Part shown: positions 23,315-35,290 of the stretch, in pieces
How positions within the stretch are numbered: position 1 is the first letter of the stretch
Layout: each line of letters opens with the position of its first letter
From: Metellina segmentata
Lineage: Eukaryota; Arthropoda; Arachnida; Araneae; Tetragnathidae
DNA: 64,000 bases
NCBI GenBank assembly: GCA_947359465.1
Contig: OX375876.1
Location: forward strand, 120,213,444-120,277,443
Reading direction: 5' to 3'
Made by a program: the position numbers and the translations under genes
Notes under the pieces: generated by a model
What the model was told of the DNA's origin: nothing
Databases searched by the model: none
What the model saw: the letters and a program-made list of their open reading frames with translations, nothing else

Positions 23315-23750
23315 ATTGACTTAGAGCGCTTTTGACACAAAATCCTTTCAGAAACATAGCCCCAAAAGCCTACCCAGTCAGCTTCTCTTTCATCCATCAC
23401 ACAAACCATTTCACACCATCGGTTATTGTATCCATCAATAACTATAAAATTTTCTCTGTAGTTAATTTTTTGAGCACTCGTATTTCGAAAAACCGAAAAA
23501 TATATTTGATTTGTTTGTATTATATGTTTAATTTCCCTCTGGATTCCCAACAGACAACCAGGGATCCAATAGGTGCCAAAATCATCGAATAACATTAAAA
23601 CATATTGACTAGAGCGCTTTTGACACAAAATCCTTTCGGAAACATAGCCTTAAAAGCCTACCCAGTCAGCTTCTCTTTCATCCATCACACAAGCCATTTC
23701 CCACCATCGGCTATTTGTCCCTTAACAACTATAGAACTTGCTCTGTAGAA
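23315..23750. repeat. Direct duplication of ~145 bp, 286 bp apart
   Basis: The block from 'gacttagagcgcttttgaca' (about 23318) to 'ctctgtag' (about 23460) recurs from 'gactagagcgcttttgacac' (about 23608) to 'ctctgtag' (about 23747) at roughly 90 percent identity. An intervening ~140-bp segment has no counterpart after the second copy. Open frames here are by-products of the duplication. Confidence 0.9.
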
Positions 23751-24199
23751 TCACTCCCCGAGAGAAAATGGTCGCCCACGAATAATAGGGAGTCGTGTGA
23801 AAAAAGAGTGCTTTTCCAGTGGTTAAATTTTGAATGGTTTCTTTTCTTCTTTTGATCACAGCATCGGGTATTGGGTTTGTCGCTCTGTTGGTCAATGCTC
23901 TGGCTCGGATTTGATTGATGATTTTGACTCACAGTGAGAGAAGAATCGACGAAAAAACCATTCCGAACGGTATTCCATACCTCTAATTACTCTAATACCC
24001 ATTCCTTTTCTGCTTCTTTCTACTTCGGAGACTAGAATAGGATTGGTGGTGCTGGATTATATCCTGAAAGAATATCGAGAAAAAAATGTGGTCGTACAGA
24101 GTGCAGTGTCATTAAATTGTTCTCTGCTAAATGTGTTTTTTTTTTGTTTTGCTTTGTTAGTCTACATTCATTTGTTTTTGCAACACGGGTGCTGAGTAG

Positions 24200-24310
24200 C
24201 TCTAAAAATACAGGTGTTAGTGGATTCTGAACATCAATGCTAAAATCGGGATTCGAACCATGAAGTCACGGAACAGAACTAAAACATGTCAGCTCTTCGA
24301 CAGGTCGACG
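24200..24310 (-). mobile_element. tRNA-derived SINE head, minus strand
   Basis: The + strand has 'gggattcgaacc' (24248-24259), the exact reverse of a polymerase III B box, with a plausible degraded A box about 40 bp further right in reverse. It does not fold as a complete tRNA in my reading, and sequence downstream on the minus strand differs from families A and B. Confidence 0.5.
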
Positions 24311-24514
24311 AATATCATGTTTCAAATTTGTGCAAACTTATTGTATGTAGATGATTTTACTCCAAGAAAATACTCCAAATGGATTTAACATTACTGCTGA
24401 TGTCTTTCTTTAAAGGTAGATATGTATGAGAGCTAGTTTCAGAGACGACAAACCAACCTGAAGGAAAACGGAGGTTTTACATTTAATAAAATGCTCTTAT
24501 ATAATAGATATGGG

Positions 24515-24880
24515 GTTGCCTCAACTCTCAAAATGGTTTCGGTTAGATATTTCGTCCACCAAGATCTGAGTGATTATACTAATGACGAGATACCTCATAA
24601 CCAAGATTTAACCGATTTTTTATTTATGACGAGATTAATGTCTGGTCATTTTTCTTCTTATGACAAGATATCTTTTCCATCAAGATCTGGTCAGTTTTTT
24701 TCGCATGACAAGATATCCCAATCATCAATATCTGGTCAGTTTTCTTCTTCTGACAAGATATCTTATCCATCAAGATGTGGTCAGTTTTCTTCTTCTGACA
24801 AGATATCTCATCCATCAAGATCTGGTCAGTTCTGTTAAATACGAGACACCTCTTCGAGACAACCAACCGGAGAGTTAAAA
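24515..24880. repeat. R1 copy with ~44-bp palindrome-centred minisatellite
   Basis: At 24650-24835 the unit 'gacaagatatcttatccatc' 'aagatctggtcagttttctt' is repeated four to five times. The array is open in three frames, giving serine-rich and HQD-rich hypothetical peptides, which I regard as by-products. The right edge is 'caaccggagagttaa'. Confidence 0.85.
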
Positions 24881-27700
24881 TGGAATTTATCATTATTATG
24901 GCGATGTTCGTGTTGTCACGTCCAAGATAAATGCAAAAAGCTCGTTTTACCTCAAAACACTACTATTCCGTGGCACAAAATTGATCTCATCGATACATGT
25001 TTAACCAGCCAACAAGGGAGTGATATTGATTCCAAACCGTATTCTAGAGGTATTTTCAGTATAAATAAGCACATTAGTAGTAAAGTGAAGATTTTACTTC
25101 CGTTATCCATATGCTAGCGTATGATACATATTAGGGTTACCTTAAAATGTAGCCTTATCTTCGTTCTGGCGTTAAATCTAACTGGCGTCGACCAATCAGT
25201 CATGACTATCTTGTCAGTTTATAATGAATTATTTGATATTCTTATTGGTGACGTACTGGAATCGTATTCCAAAGCAAGCCATGTGATGTCATGTTTAGAA
25301 TACGCTCAGTAAACAAGTCACGCAAGTACAGAAACTCAACCGCAACCTACGTTTAACAGCAGAAAAATTATCTCAATGGCTGAAGTTATAGAATGGTTTT
25401 TGTCCCCTATAGCATGGTTTTTTCCCCTATCATGACCTTTAAGTTGATTTATCTGAAGTATATTTGAAAATGATCAAGACTAAGAACATTATTATTATTA
25501 TTCGTTCTTAAGAACTTCTCTAAGGTCTGATCAGTTTTGCATTGACAAGACAGCTTGTCGAGCAAACCACCAAAAGGTTTAGGAAGCCATCCTATATTTT
25601 ACACATTACATATTACATAATGTGTATCAATACACGCATTTTTATCAAATAACATTCACACAATATACAAACCCTAGCACTATTAGAGACAAATCATATT
25701 ACTTCAAGTAAGCTTATATTAAGTTCTCAATGAGATATGAAAATGCTTTACTTAAATACATGCTTTTAATCTACACAAATTTGATACCTTTTCGTTATTC
25801 AATTTGTTTACGGTAGCTTTAATGGCCAATTTCAAGTAAGTTTATGCTATCGTAAATTAAATTGTAGCTGTGATGTTTCCGCATAGTTTACTTCAACTTA
25901 ATTGCCTCACTAGTAACTAGTGCCTTACTAGTTGTAAATTTTCTAAGCTCAGTAAGTATAGGGATTAACAGAATTTCGATCGCTTTTAACAGAATAGACT
26001 CTTGATACCAGAATGTGGTAAGATGGAGTGCAATTAATTAAAAATTATCGTACAGATACTTAATGCCCAGTGGATTTGTTGCTAAATAGTAGAAGAGTGA
26101 AGTAGAATACGTAAATTTTCAAATTCATCATGGTTCTAAATACTATAATTAATGCCTGATAATTTTCATAAATATAGTTTTCAACTACACTATAATATAA
26201 TAATAACATTACTTTTGTAGAAAATAGAGGTGGCCCACTAAAACTGCGATTATAATTTTCGCAATACATTAATTGACTAAATTTTATGTGGCTTTGATCA
26301 CTTTGCTTACGGTATAATTTTTAATATGTATGAGGAACTTAAACTTGTCTGTTACGCAATAGCAAATTTAAGTAAAATTTGTATTTATGAATTAAAAACA
26401 GACAGAATATTATTTAAGTTTCAAAAAGATTAGTTGGATTTTTACAAAAAATTGTTAAATAAAATTATAAATAAAAATAAAAATTGTTTGTTTTGATATT
26501 TTTTATAAGTACTATGTTACTAGCCGGTAAATGAAATACCATTTATGTGTATTGGAAACTTTTCATTTGTCAATTTAGAAACTGATTGTCTGATTGTTTT
26601 AAATACAAATACACTTGAGTATGTGTTTGATTACTTAGATAACCGACTCCTTTTTCTGTAAAGCCTTTAGATCGATACAGTAGAATTGTATCAAAATATA
26701 AAAAACAGTCATAGTATCTTATTCTTATAGGTACCATCTCGATTCTTTCCAACAAATAGCATTATTGAGAGAAGTATTTGATAGTATAGTACTCTCAAAT
26801 ACATTGAATTCCTTTTGTCGTAATATTTTACAATAGCAAACAAAAAAGTGTCGTTCGTTTACTCTTCTCCCATGGAATACAATAGATATTTGTCTTACTT
26901 AAGCGATTTCATACCACTTACGGCAATGTTTTGCTTTCTTAAGGTGTATATGTATGCACTAGAAATCAGGAAAACAGACCAGAATATCAATAATATTTAT
27001 ATTAATTCAAAATATTTTCAAACTTTTTAGCTTTCAAACGATTTTAAGATCTTGTAAATATTTGAAATAGTTTTATAGCTATAAAGGTTTTCGTTAGGTA
27101 CTGTCACCCTGTACAAACGTATTTCCAAAACTTCAAACTCGATTTCTGAAAAACTTTGTTTTTGCAATGGGTTAATTTGTTCAAACAGTGATAAATCAAA
27201 TATGAAATGATATCTATTATAATTATTTTGTATCATTATAATCGATATCATACAACGGATGTTTTCAACCCCAATCAAAGTTATCTATCTCTCTATTATA
27301 AAAGAAAAATGTTCCGTCTTTTTCAGGTTTATTCGCTTTGTGATTTGTAGATAGCAAGTCACGTGATAGCGAGTCTTGTGGTTCAATGGGCTAATGAATT
27401 TGGAGATAGCGCACAGGATAAGCACAGTTATATTTTTTAAGTAATTCATTCATGACATTTGAGAGCCCACGCTAGAAAGTTTGCAATGTTTTCAGAAGAA
27501 CAGGCAAATTCGGTAGCCGTTTCCATAGCAACAGTCGAATATGAAAATCTTAAAAAATACTATTACAACAAACAACACGGATCAGCAAAAACATTTAAAA
27601 TTGCGAGATTTTCTCTGAATTTTAACAATTTGTTATGCTAAAATGTTTCATTTTTTATGTGGAAATGAGATTTTTTGTTCTTGACATTTTTTAAAGCATT
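24881..27700. other. AT-rich desert; small R1 fragment at 25525-25592
   Basis: No gene. At 25525-25592 'ctgatcagttttgcattgac' 'aagacagcttgtcgagcaaa' 'ccaccaaaaggttta' is a short R1 end. The rest contains only short chance frames. Confidence 0.5.
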
Positions 27701-28015
27701 TTGTTTTATTTACACTATCTTTCCTTGTATAAGCCGAGAATTTTTGAACGTTTTCTAAAGCTAAAGTACCGGGGTCGGCTTAAATACGCTAATCTCGCAA
27801 ACAAAGTAGGCACTTTTCCGTTACTCGGGCGCTGCGATAAATATCGCAATGGGTCCGAAATCAATCCAGCAATGATCCTAATGGAGATGGATTGTGAAGC
27901 AACCCCCTCCCCCCTCATTTTTGAAAAGTATAGTTCGCGAAGCTAACTAAATACGATTGCGTAGCAATCATAGAGGTTTGACGAGAGAGAGCGAGCAGGG
28001 AGCGGAGCCCACTAG
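27701..28015. other. CpG-containing block ending in a repeat-like edge
   Basis: More GC-rich than the flanks, with both strands open for 67-81 codons. It ends 'gcgagcagggagcggagccc' 'actagt', which looks like the terminus of an interspersed repeat. I recognise no protein. Confidence 0.35.
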
Positions 28016-29543
28016 TTGGTTAAAAAATTAATTTTGAGTCAAAATTGTTTAATTAATTGAAATTCTTGAAAAAAATATTAATTGTTAAAACTTCCATGGT
28101 GAAACAAACTGTTAAAAAAAACTACACTTGCTAACAACTAGATGGAGGTTTAAAACATGAAGGATGATACAAGGAATAATTTCCATTAGGAATTGTCTTT
28201 CTGAATAAATTAGAATGTGCGATGTCACTGTAAAAAACATGCTAATTATCTAATTATATCTAAATTAGGTAATTAACGAGATCAAAGTCTGACAAGTTTG
28301 ATTCTAATGAATATGTATCAACTATCCTGATTCGGTTCGTTTTAACCTAATCTAATGACTACCTTGTCGAGACAAGGAATATTGATTGACCTTTATTAAA
28401 TTATAAAATCATATGAAATGCGTTTGTATATGTCAACAATAGTTCTCCCATAACCCCTAAAATACGTGTCACATTTGCACATTTTTAAAAATGTTTATCT
28501 TGCTTTCCAATTTTGAAATATGCTGAACCAATGAAGACAGTATTTGATAATGGTATAAGGCGATTTATGAATGCACTCGATTGCCTTCTTTAATTGTAAG
28601 CAACAGCTGTAAAAAATCTATAAAACAAAACCATTTTAAGAGGACATCTGTTAGAAAACATTTAAATTAAGAAAACTTTTAAACCCTCCAGACGTGATTG
28701 GAACGTGCAATGCTTTCATTCAGAAGTAATGCCTGCAAAATTGTACACGTTGAGAAATCATAAGACGTGAAAGTCGCCTTCAAAGTAGTACTAATTGCGA
28801 ACGGTATAAACAATGTAAAATATTTTAGTTATGTTTAAAACATAAGTCTATCAAGTCATGATTAAGTCCATTCAAGATACAGCAACGTTTAGGCGGTGTG
28901 ACTCCCCATTCTGTGTATTTTTATGTCCTGTGTCAGTAAAACTTGCCTTGTGTGTGTCTGTGATGATACTCATCACTTTACATTTGACTATTCCCTTATG
29001 GCAAACCTTGCATTTTATTCCCGCTCAGCCATTGAGCTATATAATTACGTAAACTCTCTGGCAAGACTGAATCAAAACTGAAGCGTCGGTTTTTAAACTC
29101 CTCAACGGACACTCTGGGGATATACACGCTACGAGGATGGCGTATAGTATGTGGTACCATGATAGCACGTATTAGGCCTATAAACTCCACTCAAGCCAGA
29201 TCTTCCAGGGTTCCCAGACCATTATTAAGTGGAAATGAAAAACCTTCCGAGCCGTATACTTTTCTTTTGACTTTTAATTTCCGTAGCTCGTAGCTCATGG
29301 TAAGATTCCACAAACACGTGGTAGTTTTTATGCAGTTGCATGAACAACACTCGCGGGATCAACTGGTGTCCTTCCCTCTGGTGCCTTGCCCTATTACCAC
29401 TTCGCAATGACTTATAATGTCTCCCTTCTTATTTAATTTCACGTCCCCACTATATCACAGTGTCCAAAACATTTTTAAAATATCAGGTTTTCTGGTATGT
29501 AAAGGGGTAATTGAGATGCATATTACGCATCTTGAAATGGATA
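28016..29543. other. No gene seen
   Basis: AT-rich left half and a more mixed right half (28850-29450). Frames of 60-64 codons on both strands overlap each other and are unrecognised. Confidence 0.45.
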
Positions 29544-29558
29544 CACATCTTGTATTGG

Positions 29559-29891
29559 GCCGACCAACCGGTGTAGTGGTTAAGGTGTTAGCCTCTAGAT
29601 CGGAAGGTTCCTGGTTCGAATCCGGGTTCGGGCATGGATGTTTGTAAACGTATGGTGTAGAGGCGGCTGGTGCACCTTAAATCTGTCGTGGCCGAAAGTC
29701 CTCACGTTGGGTCGGCGTGGAAGTTTGGAGAGTGGGGTGCCAGCTCAGGTGTTGCTTCGTCATCTGACCGTGGTTCAAAATTACGAGGTGTCGTCCTCGG
29801 ATCTTTCCCGTAAGGGACTGATCCCGGACCGTCGTCAATAGCCCGTTGTGTAGCTCTAGTACGATGTTAACTAAAAATTACCATTACCGTT
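29559..29891 (+). mobile_element. Complete tRNA-derived SINE (family A) with 14-bp target duplication
   Basis: The head has an A-box-like 'tagtggttaagg' (29574-29585) and a consensus B box 'ggttcgaatcc' (29613-29623), as needed for polymerase III transcription. The body carries 'ggctggtgcaccttaaatct', 'gccagctcaggtg' and 'gatcccggaccgtcg', and the tail is a short 'ttaccattaccgtta' run. Perfect 14-bp direct repeats flank it (29545-29558 and 29892-29905). It is the best-preserved of about ten copies here and defines the family. Peptides read from it, such as the 67-codon frame at 29638-29841, are by-products. Confidence 0.9.
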
Positions 29892-30214
29892 ACATCTTGT
29901 ATTGGATCCAATGCCGGATCAATTTTTTTAATCTGGGAGGGGGCTAGGTGTTGTTTACATAAAAATTTGATCTGGCGGTTCTATACTCAGTGACACATTG
30001 GTTAATGCACTGGGTTGATATCCTAAGATTCCAAGTCCTTCTTGGAGGTACCCCGTAAGTGTGGCGTCTGCTATGTAGTGAAGATAATCACCTACTTCAC
30101 CTCATAAACAAGTGTCAAACGCCGGGTATCCCATTCCGGAGATCCTACCGCGGTTATGTCCGACACACCCAAATACGGTTAGGAAAATTTTCTATGTGAC
30201 ATGTGGTAGATAAG

Positions 30215-30342
30215 AAGTCAATTGACTTCATGCTGGAGCAGAACAACGGTATGACAGATGGTCCAGGATTAAACCCGAAAGGAAAGATTCCGAGGACAAC
30301 AACACATAGTTTTGAATCGCGGTCAGCTGAAGAGTGTGTTAG
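30215..30342 (-). mobile_element. SINE family A fragment, minus strand
   Basis: 'gctggagcagaacaac', 'gaaaggaaagattccgagga', 'agttttgaatcgcggtcagc' are the family A 3' body in reverse. A second minus copy begins directly after it. Confidence 0.7.
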
Positions 30343-30349
30343 GGAAATC

Positions 30350-30625
30350 CGGTAATTTGGTAATTTTCAATTAACGTCGTACTAGAGCAATACAGCGAAC
30401 TATTGACGACGGTATGGGATCAATCCCCAATATCCGAGGACATCACCACGTAATTTTGAACCACGGTCAGATGACGAGGTAACACCTGAGCTGACACCCC
30501 ACTCTCCAAACTTCCACACCAACCCAATGTGAGGATTTTAGGTAACGGCAAATTTAAGGTGCACCAGCCACCTCTACAACACATACGCTTACACACATCC
30601 ATGCACTGACCTAGATTCGAACCAG
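30350..30625 (-). mobile_element. SINE family A, minus strand, near full length
   Basis: Reverse complement runs from the tRNA-like head with B box (reverse 'ttcgaaccagg' at 30617) through the body to 'tcaattaacgtcgtactaga'. It meets the next, plus-strand copy head to head. Confidence 0.85.
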
Positions 30626-30950
30626 GAATCTTCCGATTTACGGTGTTAGCCTCTAGATCGGAAGGTTCCTGGTTCGGGTCAGTGAATGGATATTTGTAAG
30701 AGTATGGTGTAGAGATGGCTAGTGCACTTTAAACGTGTCGTGGCCGAAAGTCCTCAAGTTGGGTTGGTGTGGAAGTTTGTTGAGTGGGGTGTCAGCTCAG
30801 GTGTTGCCTCGTCATCTAAACTGTGGTTCAAAATTACGTGATGTTGCCCCCGAATCTTTCCTTTAGGGGATTGATCCCGAACCGTCGACAGTAGCCCGTT
30901 GAGTTTCTCTAGTACGACGTTAATTAAAATTATCTTATCTTACCTTACCA
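30626..30950 (+). mobile_element. SINE family A, plus strand, head-to-head with the previous copy
   Basis: Begins in the tRNA-like head ('gttagcctctagatcggaag', 'gttcctggttcggg'; the B box has lost a base) and runs to 'ctagtacgacgttaattaaa' and a 'ttatcttatcttaccttacc' tail. The junction with the minus copy contains 'accaggaatcttccgat' and its near-inverse within 50 bp. Confidence 0.85.
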
Positions 30951-31850
30951 AAAGGCCGACTAAAATATGACTAAGCCAAAGACCCAGCAGAAATATTTTC
31001 ACGGCTTAATCCATTGCTTTCCTCTTACCCACGACGCTCTTTAAATATAAGAACACATTCCCGTTCTTATTCCCCTGATATTTTTTTCTCAAATTCAGTT
31101 TAGGGGTATTAGTATGGACGCAAAGAATCAAAATCGAAACAGAAGAACGAAAATTGCTAAATTTATACAGTAGTTTCGAAAAGATCGGATACACACGGGA
31201 TATCAAGAAACCAGAAACAAAACCCGAATAAAAACAAGGAAAAAGGTAAAATATTTTTATTTGCTTTAAAGTTTTCAACCCTCTTTCGTTCCACCCACCA
31301 GAAATCGGTCTTCCGAGGCACCATAATTGCGGAATCCCTGGAGAAATTTCAAATGATGATTTCCGTGATAAGCAGGTGAGGATTTGTTTTGTAAGCTTCC
31401 CTTTTTATATCTCGCTTCTTCCGTCGCTGTTCAATAAAAAGCAGTTGCTTCTCTTCCTCTCCGTTGCTGTGAGAGGATTAGCAGTTTCTATTTATTTGAG
31501 CATGATTGAAAAACAAGATAAAGCAATAAGATTTTCGCAGCGCTTTGATCCAAGGAGTGTAGACATTAGCATGGGGAACTGGTTTTATTTCGAGGCGATA
31601 AAAAACAAGTAGATCCGACTGTCGGGTATTTATTACGGCGGCTTTGGCTTTAATGGAATCTTGTTTGAAATTTAATAAAACCGCCTTTCGGGGTTTCTTT
31701 GAGCGAGTGGAAATTAGGTTTCCCAATTTGAACATGGATGATGCTAAAGATAAGTTGTACTCAGAAGGATTATTGTTTTTTAACTCGACATTTCAAAACA
31801 TATCAGCCAACAGTGGCACTAGTAATACATGTATAATTTCGAATTCGTTA
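30951..31850. other. CpG-containing stretch, no gene recognised
   Basis: Frames of 73-90 codons are open on both strands (31006-31278 minus, 31376-31612 plus, 31478-31735 minus, 31644-31865 plus). They overlap one another and show no known motif. Confidence 0.4.
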
Positions 31851-32800
31851 CTACATCGTCATTAAACCTTACGAAAATCTAAGAACAGTGTAATTATATT
31901 ATTTGTTTCCAATTAAAATTTATTCTCGTAAGGAAAGAATATTAATTTTTATATAGCAAACAATACAGAGCAAATTTTACCATAAAAATGATACATCCTA
32001 TTTATTTAATCCTAGTATAGTTATTGGGTATTAGGTACTACATCGTCATTAATCGTTACGAAAATCTAAGATAATTGTTATTATATTATTTGTTTCTGAT
32101 TAAAATTTATTCTCATGAAAAAAAGATATTACTTTCTCTAAATAGAAAAACAATACAGCTCAAATTTGACCATAAAAATGATACATCCTAATTATTTAAT
32201 CCTAGTATAGTTATTGGGTATTAGGTACTAAATCGTCATCAAGCCTTACTAAAATCTAAGAACAGCCTAATTATATTATTTGTTTCTGATTAAAATTTAC
32301 TCTCATAAGAAAAGGGTATTACTTTCTCTGTATAGCAAACAATACAGCGCAAATTCGACCATAAAAATGTTACATCCTAATTATTTAACGCTAGTGAAGT
32401 TAGTGGGTATTATATACTAAATCGTCATCAAGCCTTACTAAAATCTAAGAACAGTCTAATTATATTATTTGTTTCTGATTAAAATTTACTCTCATCAGAA
32501 AAGGGTATTACTTTCCCTGTATAGTAAACAATACAGCGCAAATTTGACCATAAAAATGATACATCCTAATTATTTAACGCTAGTGAAGTTAGTGAATATT
32601 GGGTACCACATCGTCATTAAGCCTTACGAAAATCTAAGAACAATGTAATTATATTATTTGTGAATGAATAAAATGTATTCTAATAAAAAAAAGAATATTA
32701 CTTTCTCTATATAGCAAACAATGCAGCAAAATGTGAATATAAAAATGTTACATTCTAATTATTTAATTTCAGTATGGATATTGGGTACTTTTCTTCGTCA
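31851..32800. repeat. ~187-bp satellite array, five units plus a partial
   Basis: The landmark 'ctacatcgtcattaa' or its variant starts units at 31851, 32038, 32228, 32417, 32606 and 32788, so periods are 187, 190, 189, 189 and 182. Each unit also has 'tatattatttgtttctgatt', 'atagcaaacaatacag' and 'taaaaatgatacatcctaat'. The left and right units are more diverged than the middle ones. Confidence 0.95.
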
Positions 32801-34379
32801 TTAATTCCATTTTCAAATTTTAATCATTAATTTTCATACATATTATGAATCTTAAGGTTTTATACATTTTTCTAAACTGTGAAATAATTTTGACTCCATA
32901 ACTTTAAAGCTCCATAAATACATAGCATTAATAATACTTTCTTACAACTCCTCTTTTATAACAAAATGTATTCCCTTTTTTGATAGCTAGTATTGATTCT
33001 AACATACCCAAATACCTATGCAGAAACTGATTGCTGCTTAGGTTTTATGTCGCAAGACCTATATTTAGTCAACCTCCGCCAAACAGGACAGAAGATATCA
33101 AGTTAATGAACATACTACTGATACAAAAGAGAAATACCCTCTTGATAAGTTTCTGGACTAGCACCTGCGCCACCTGGTAGCGGTTCCATCTCAGGGGAAA
33201 ACCCTCTGAGCCTTCGTGGGTCCCTTACGCCACAAAGGCAAACGCATTTCTATAATTTTTTTCAACTTCCATTGCCTCAGATTTGATTAATTACATATTT
33301 ACTTTTCGTGCGTTGATATATATTAAGAGATTTCAGCTTTAATGGCAAATCTGTTATAATGTGTGAATGGTTTTTATGGGGAAAGGGGGTCATATTTGTT
33401 CAAACTGCGCCAAGCACAAGGAAACTAACATCAAGTAATAGAAAACTTCCCTGACGCAGAGAAAAGAAGAAATTAACCTGGGAACAGTCACAAAACTTCG
33501 AGAACTATAACTGGAGAGTTTCCAACGAAGTGATCAAAACAAACTGAGCAACGGCGATCCCCGAGTTTTGTTTTGGTTTAAATTCCACTCGATTTCTGAC
33601 TTTTCCGTGTTGTTTCTCAGTAATCGTATGTATTTTCTCTCAGTGGAGAAACTACTTCTGAATGAATAAATAAACGCGAATGGAGGACCGTTCTTGAGTC
33701 CGTGGATGAGAACACTAAGCACGTCTGCACTAAGCACACACGTCTGTCTAATAATCACTCGTCCATTTCCAAACAATATTTCACCCATTTCCAATTAATT
33801 TTAAAGCAGCAGCATCGCCTCCGTTTCTTCTACGTCTTTTTTTCACAGCCTGCGCAAGCACATGCTGCTATCTCGCTTCAGCACTCCCCCAGCAAGTCTA
33901 TTTTCCGGACGTCGAATCTCGTTACGTAGTCCCGTCTCGAACGGAAGACCCAAACAAACATTTCAAAACTTCCCACCGCCCTTAAAAAAAAAAAAACCTT
34001 AAATGCAAAGTTCGTTACCCTCCCCAAGCTTACGTCCAGACTGCTGTTAATGATAAGAATGCCATATGGCCCCTTCCCTATCTGTAGCAATTGGATTGTC
34101 TCACCCGCACACACAGAAAGACAAGCAAAAAGGGTTGACTAATCCACTTATTTACACTCGGCAAACATCCACTACAGCTCGTCATGCCGGAACCCCTCGA
34201 TGAATGATTGAGTGCCCTGGACCCAAGAGGTGATCACCATCCCTTTTTTTCCCTTCTTCCTTTCCCCGTGCTTGTGCTCGCTTACCATACGAGAAAGCAA
34301 TGAGCATCGATCGGGTCGCATAGAGGGGATGGAATATTGAATAACTTTGCACTTATGTTGGGCGAGCGGCTTGGGAGGA
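32801..34379. other. No gene seen; small dispersed words and an A-run
   Basis: A word 'gcgccaag/aacacgacagac..atcaagtaat' occurs near 33075-33110, 33410-33445 and again at 53200-53230, hinting at another dispersed repeat. A 12-A run lies at 33986-33997. CpG content rises at 33520-34330. No coding sequence is recognised. Confidence 0.4.
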
Positions 34380-34614
34380 ATGACGAAACTGATTGATTCA
34401 ATTAGTGGACGAATATGCCTATGTCCGACGAAGCGTCCCTAAGTGAAGATGGTTATCGCAGCGGTGGTACAGTTTCGAAAGTAGCGTGAGATGGTGAAAT
34501 GTTGGTAATTAGGGAATGATGCCCGAATTAAAGGTCGGGTAATCAAAGTGTTTTGGGGTATTGCGGTATGGGAATGGTTGTCTCTTCGTGTATTGATCCA
34601 AGCGGTTTTGATGC
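34380..34614. repeat. R2 dispersed repeat, copy holding an unoccupied TTAA site
   Basis: Shares with 36480-36690 and 46760-46897/50024-50070 the words 'gaatatgcct', 'cgacgaagcgt', 'gtagcgtgagatggtgaaat' and 'gcccgaattaaaggtc'. The TTAA at 34528-34531 is the site that carries the 3.1-kb Kolobok element in the 46.9-kb copy. Confidence 0.8.
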
Positions 34615-35290
34615 TATAAATTGTAAGCAAGATATAGCCTATTTTTGATGAGATATTTTGTAAGCAAGATATTTCTGATTTTTGATGAGATATCTTGAAG
34701 CAAGATATTGCCGATTTTTGATGAGATATTTTGTAAGCAAGATATTTCTGATTTTTGATGAGATATCTTGAAGCAAGATATTGCCGATTTTTGATGAGAT
34801 ATTTTGTAAGCAAGATATTTCTGATTTTTGATGAGATATTTTGTAAGCAAGATATTGTCAAATTTTTAAGAAATATCTTGTAAGGAAGATATTGCCGATT
34901 TTTGATGAGATATCTTGTAAGCAAGATATTCCCAATTTTTGGATGACGTATCTTGTAAGCAAGATATTGCCGATTTTTGATGAGATATCTTGTAAGCAAG
35001 ATACTGTCGATTATTGATGAAATATGTTGTAAGCAAGATATGGCCGATTTTTGATGAGATATAAGCATGATAGTGCCCATTTTTGATGAGATTTCTTGTA
35101 AGCAAGATATTGCCGATTTTTGATGTGATATCTTGAGAGCAAAATATTGCCAATTTTTGATGAGATATCTTTTAACCAAGATATTGCTGATTTTTGATGC
35201 GATATCTTGAAGCAAGATAGTGCCGATTTTTGATGAGATATCTTGTAGCAAGATATTGACAAATTTTGATGAGATATCTTGTAAGTAAGA
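34615..35290. repeat. Palindromic minisatellite (R1 core), ~38-bp unit, ~17 units
   Basis: The unit is 'gatgagatatcttgtaagca' then 'agatattgccgatttttgat'. Each unit contains the hairpin ATATCTTG-TAAG-CAAGATAT. Because the unit lacks stop codons in several minus-strand frames, a 284-codon frame (34439-35293) rich in SHQKS and ISSKI repeats is open. That frame has no domain and I take it as an artefact. Confidence 0.9.

Noticed and set aside
29559..29640. Functional tRNA gene
   Set aside because: The B box is consensus, but the head is followed by a SINE body, has target duplications, and no acceptor stem closes.
31851..32800. Paired long terminal repeats of a retrotransposon
   Set aside because: There are five or more tandem units rather than two ends flanking coding DNA, and no gag/pol trace.
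34615..35290. CRISPR array
   Set aside because: Repeats are contiguous with no unique spacers, and the sequence is eukaryotic.
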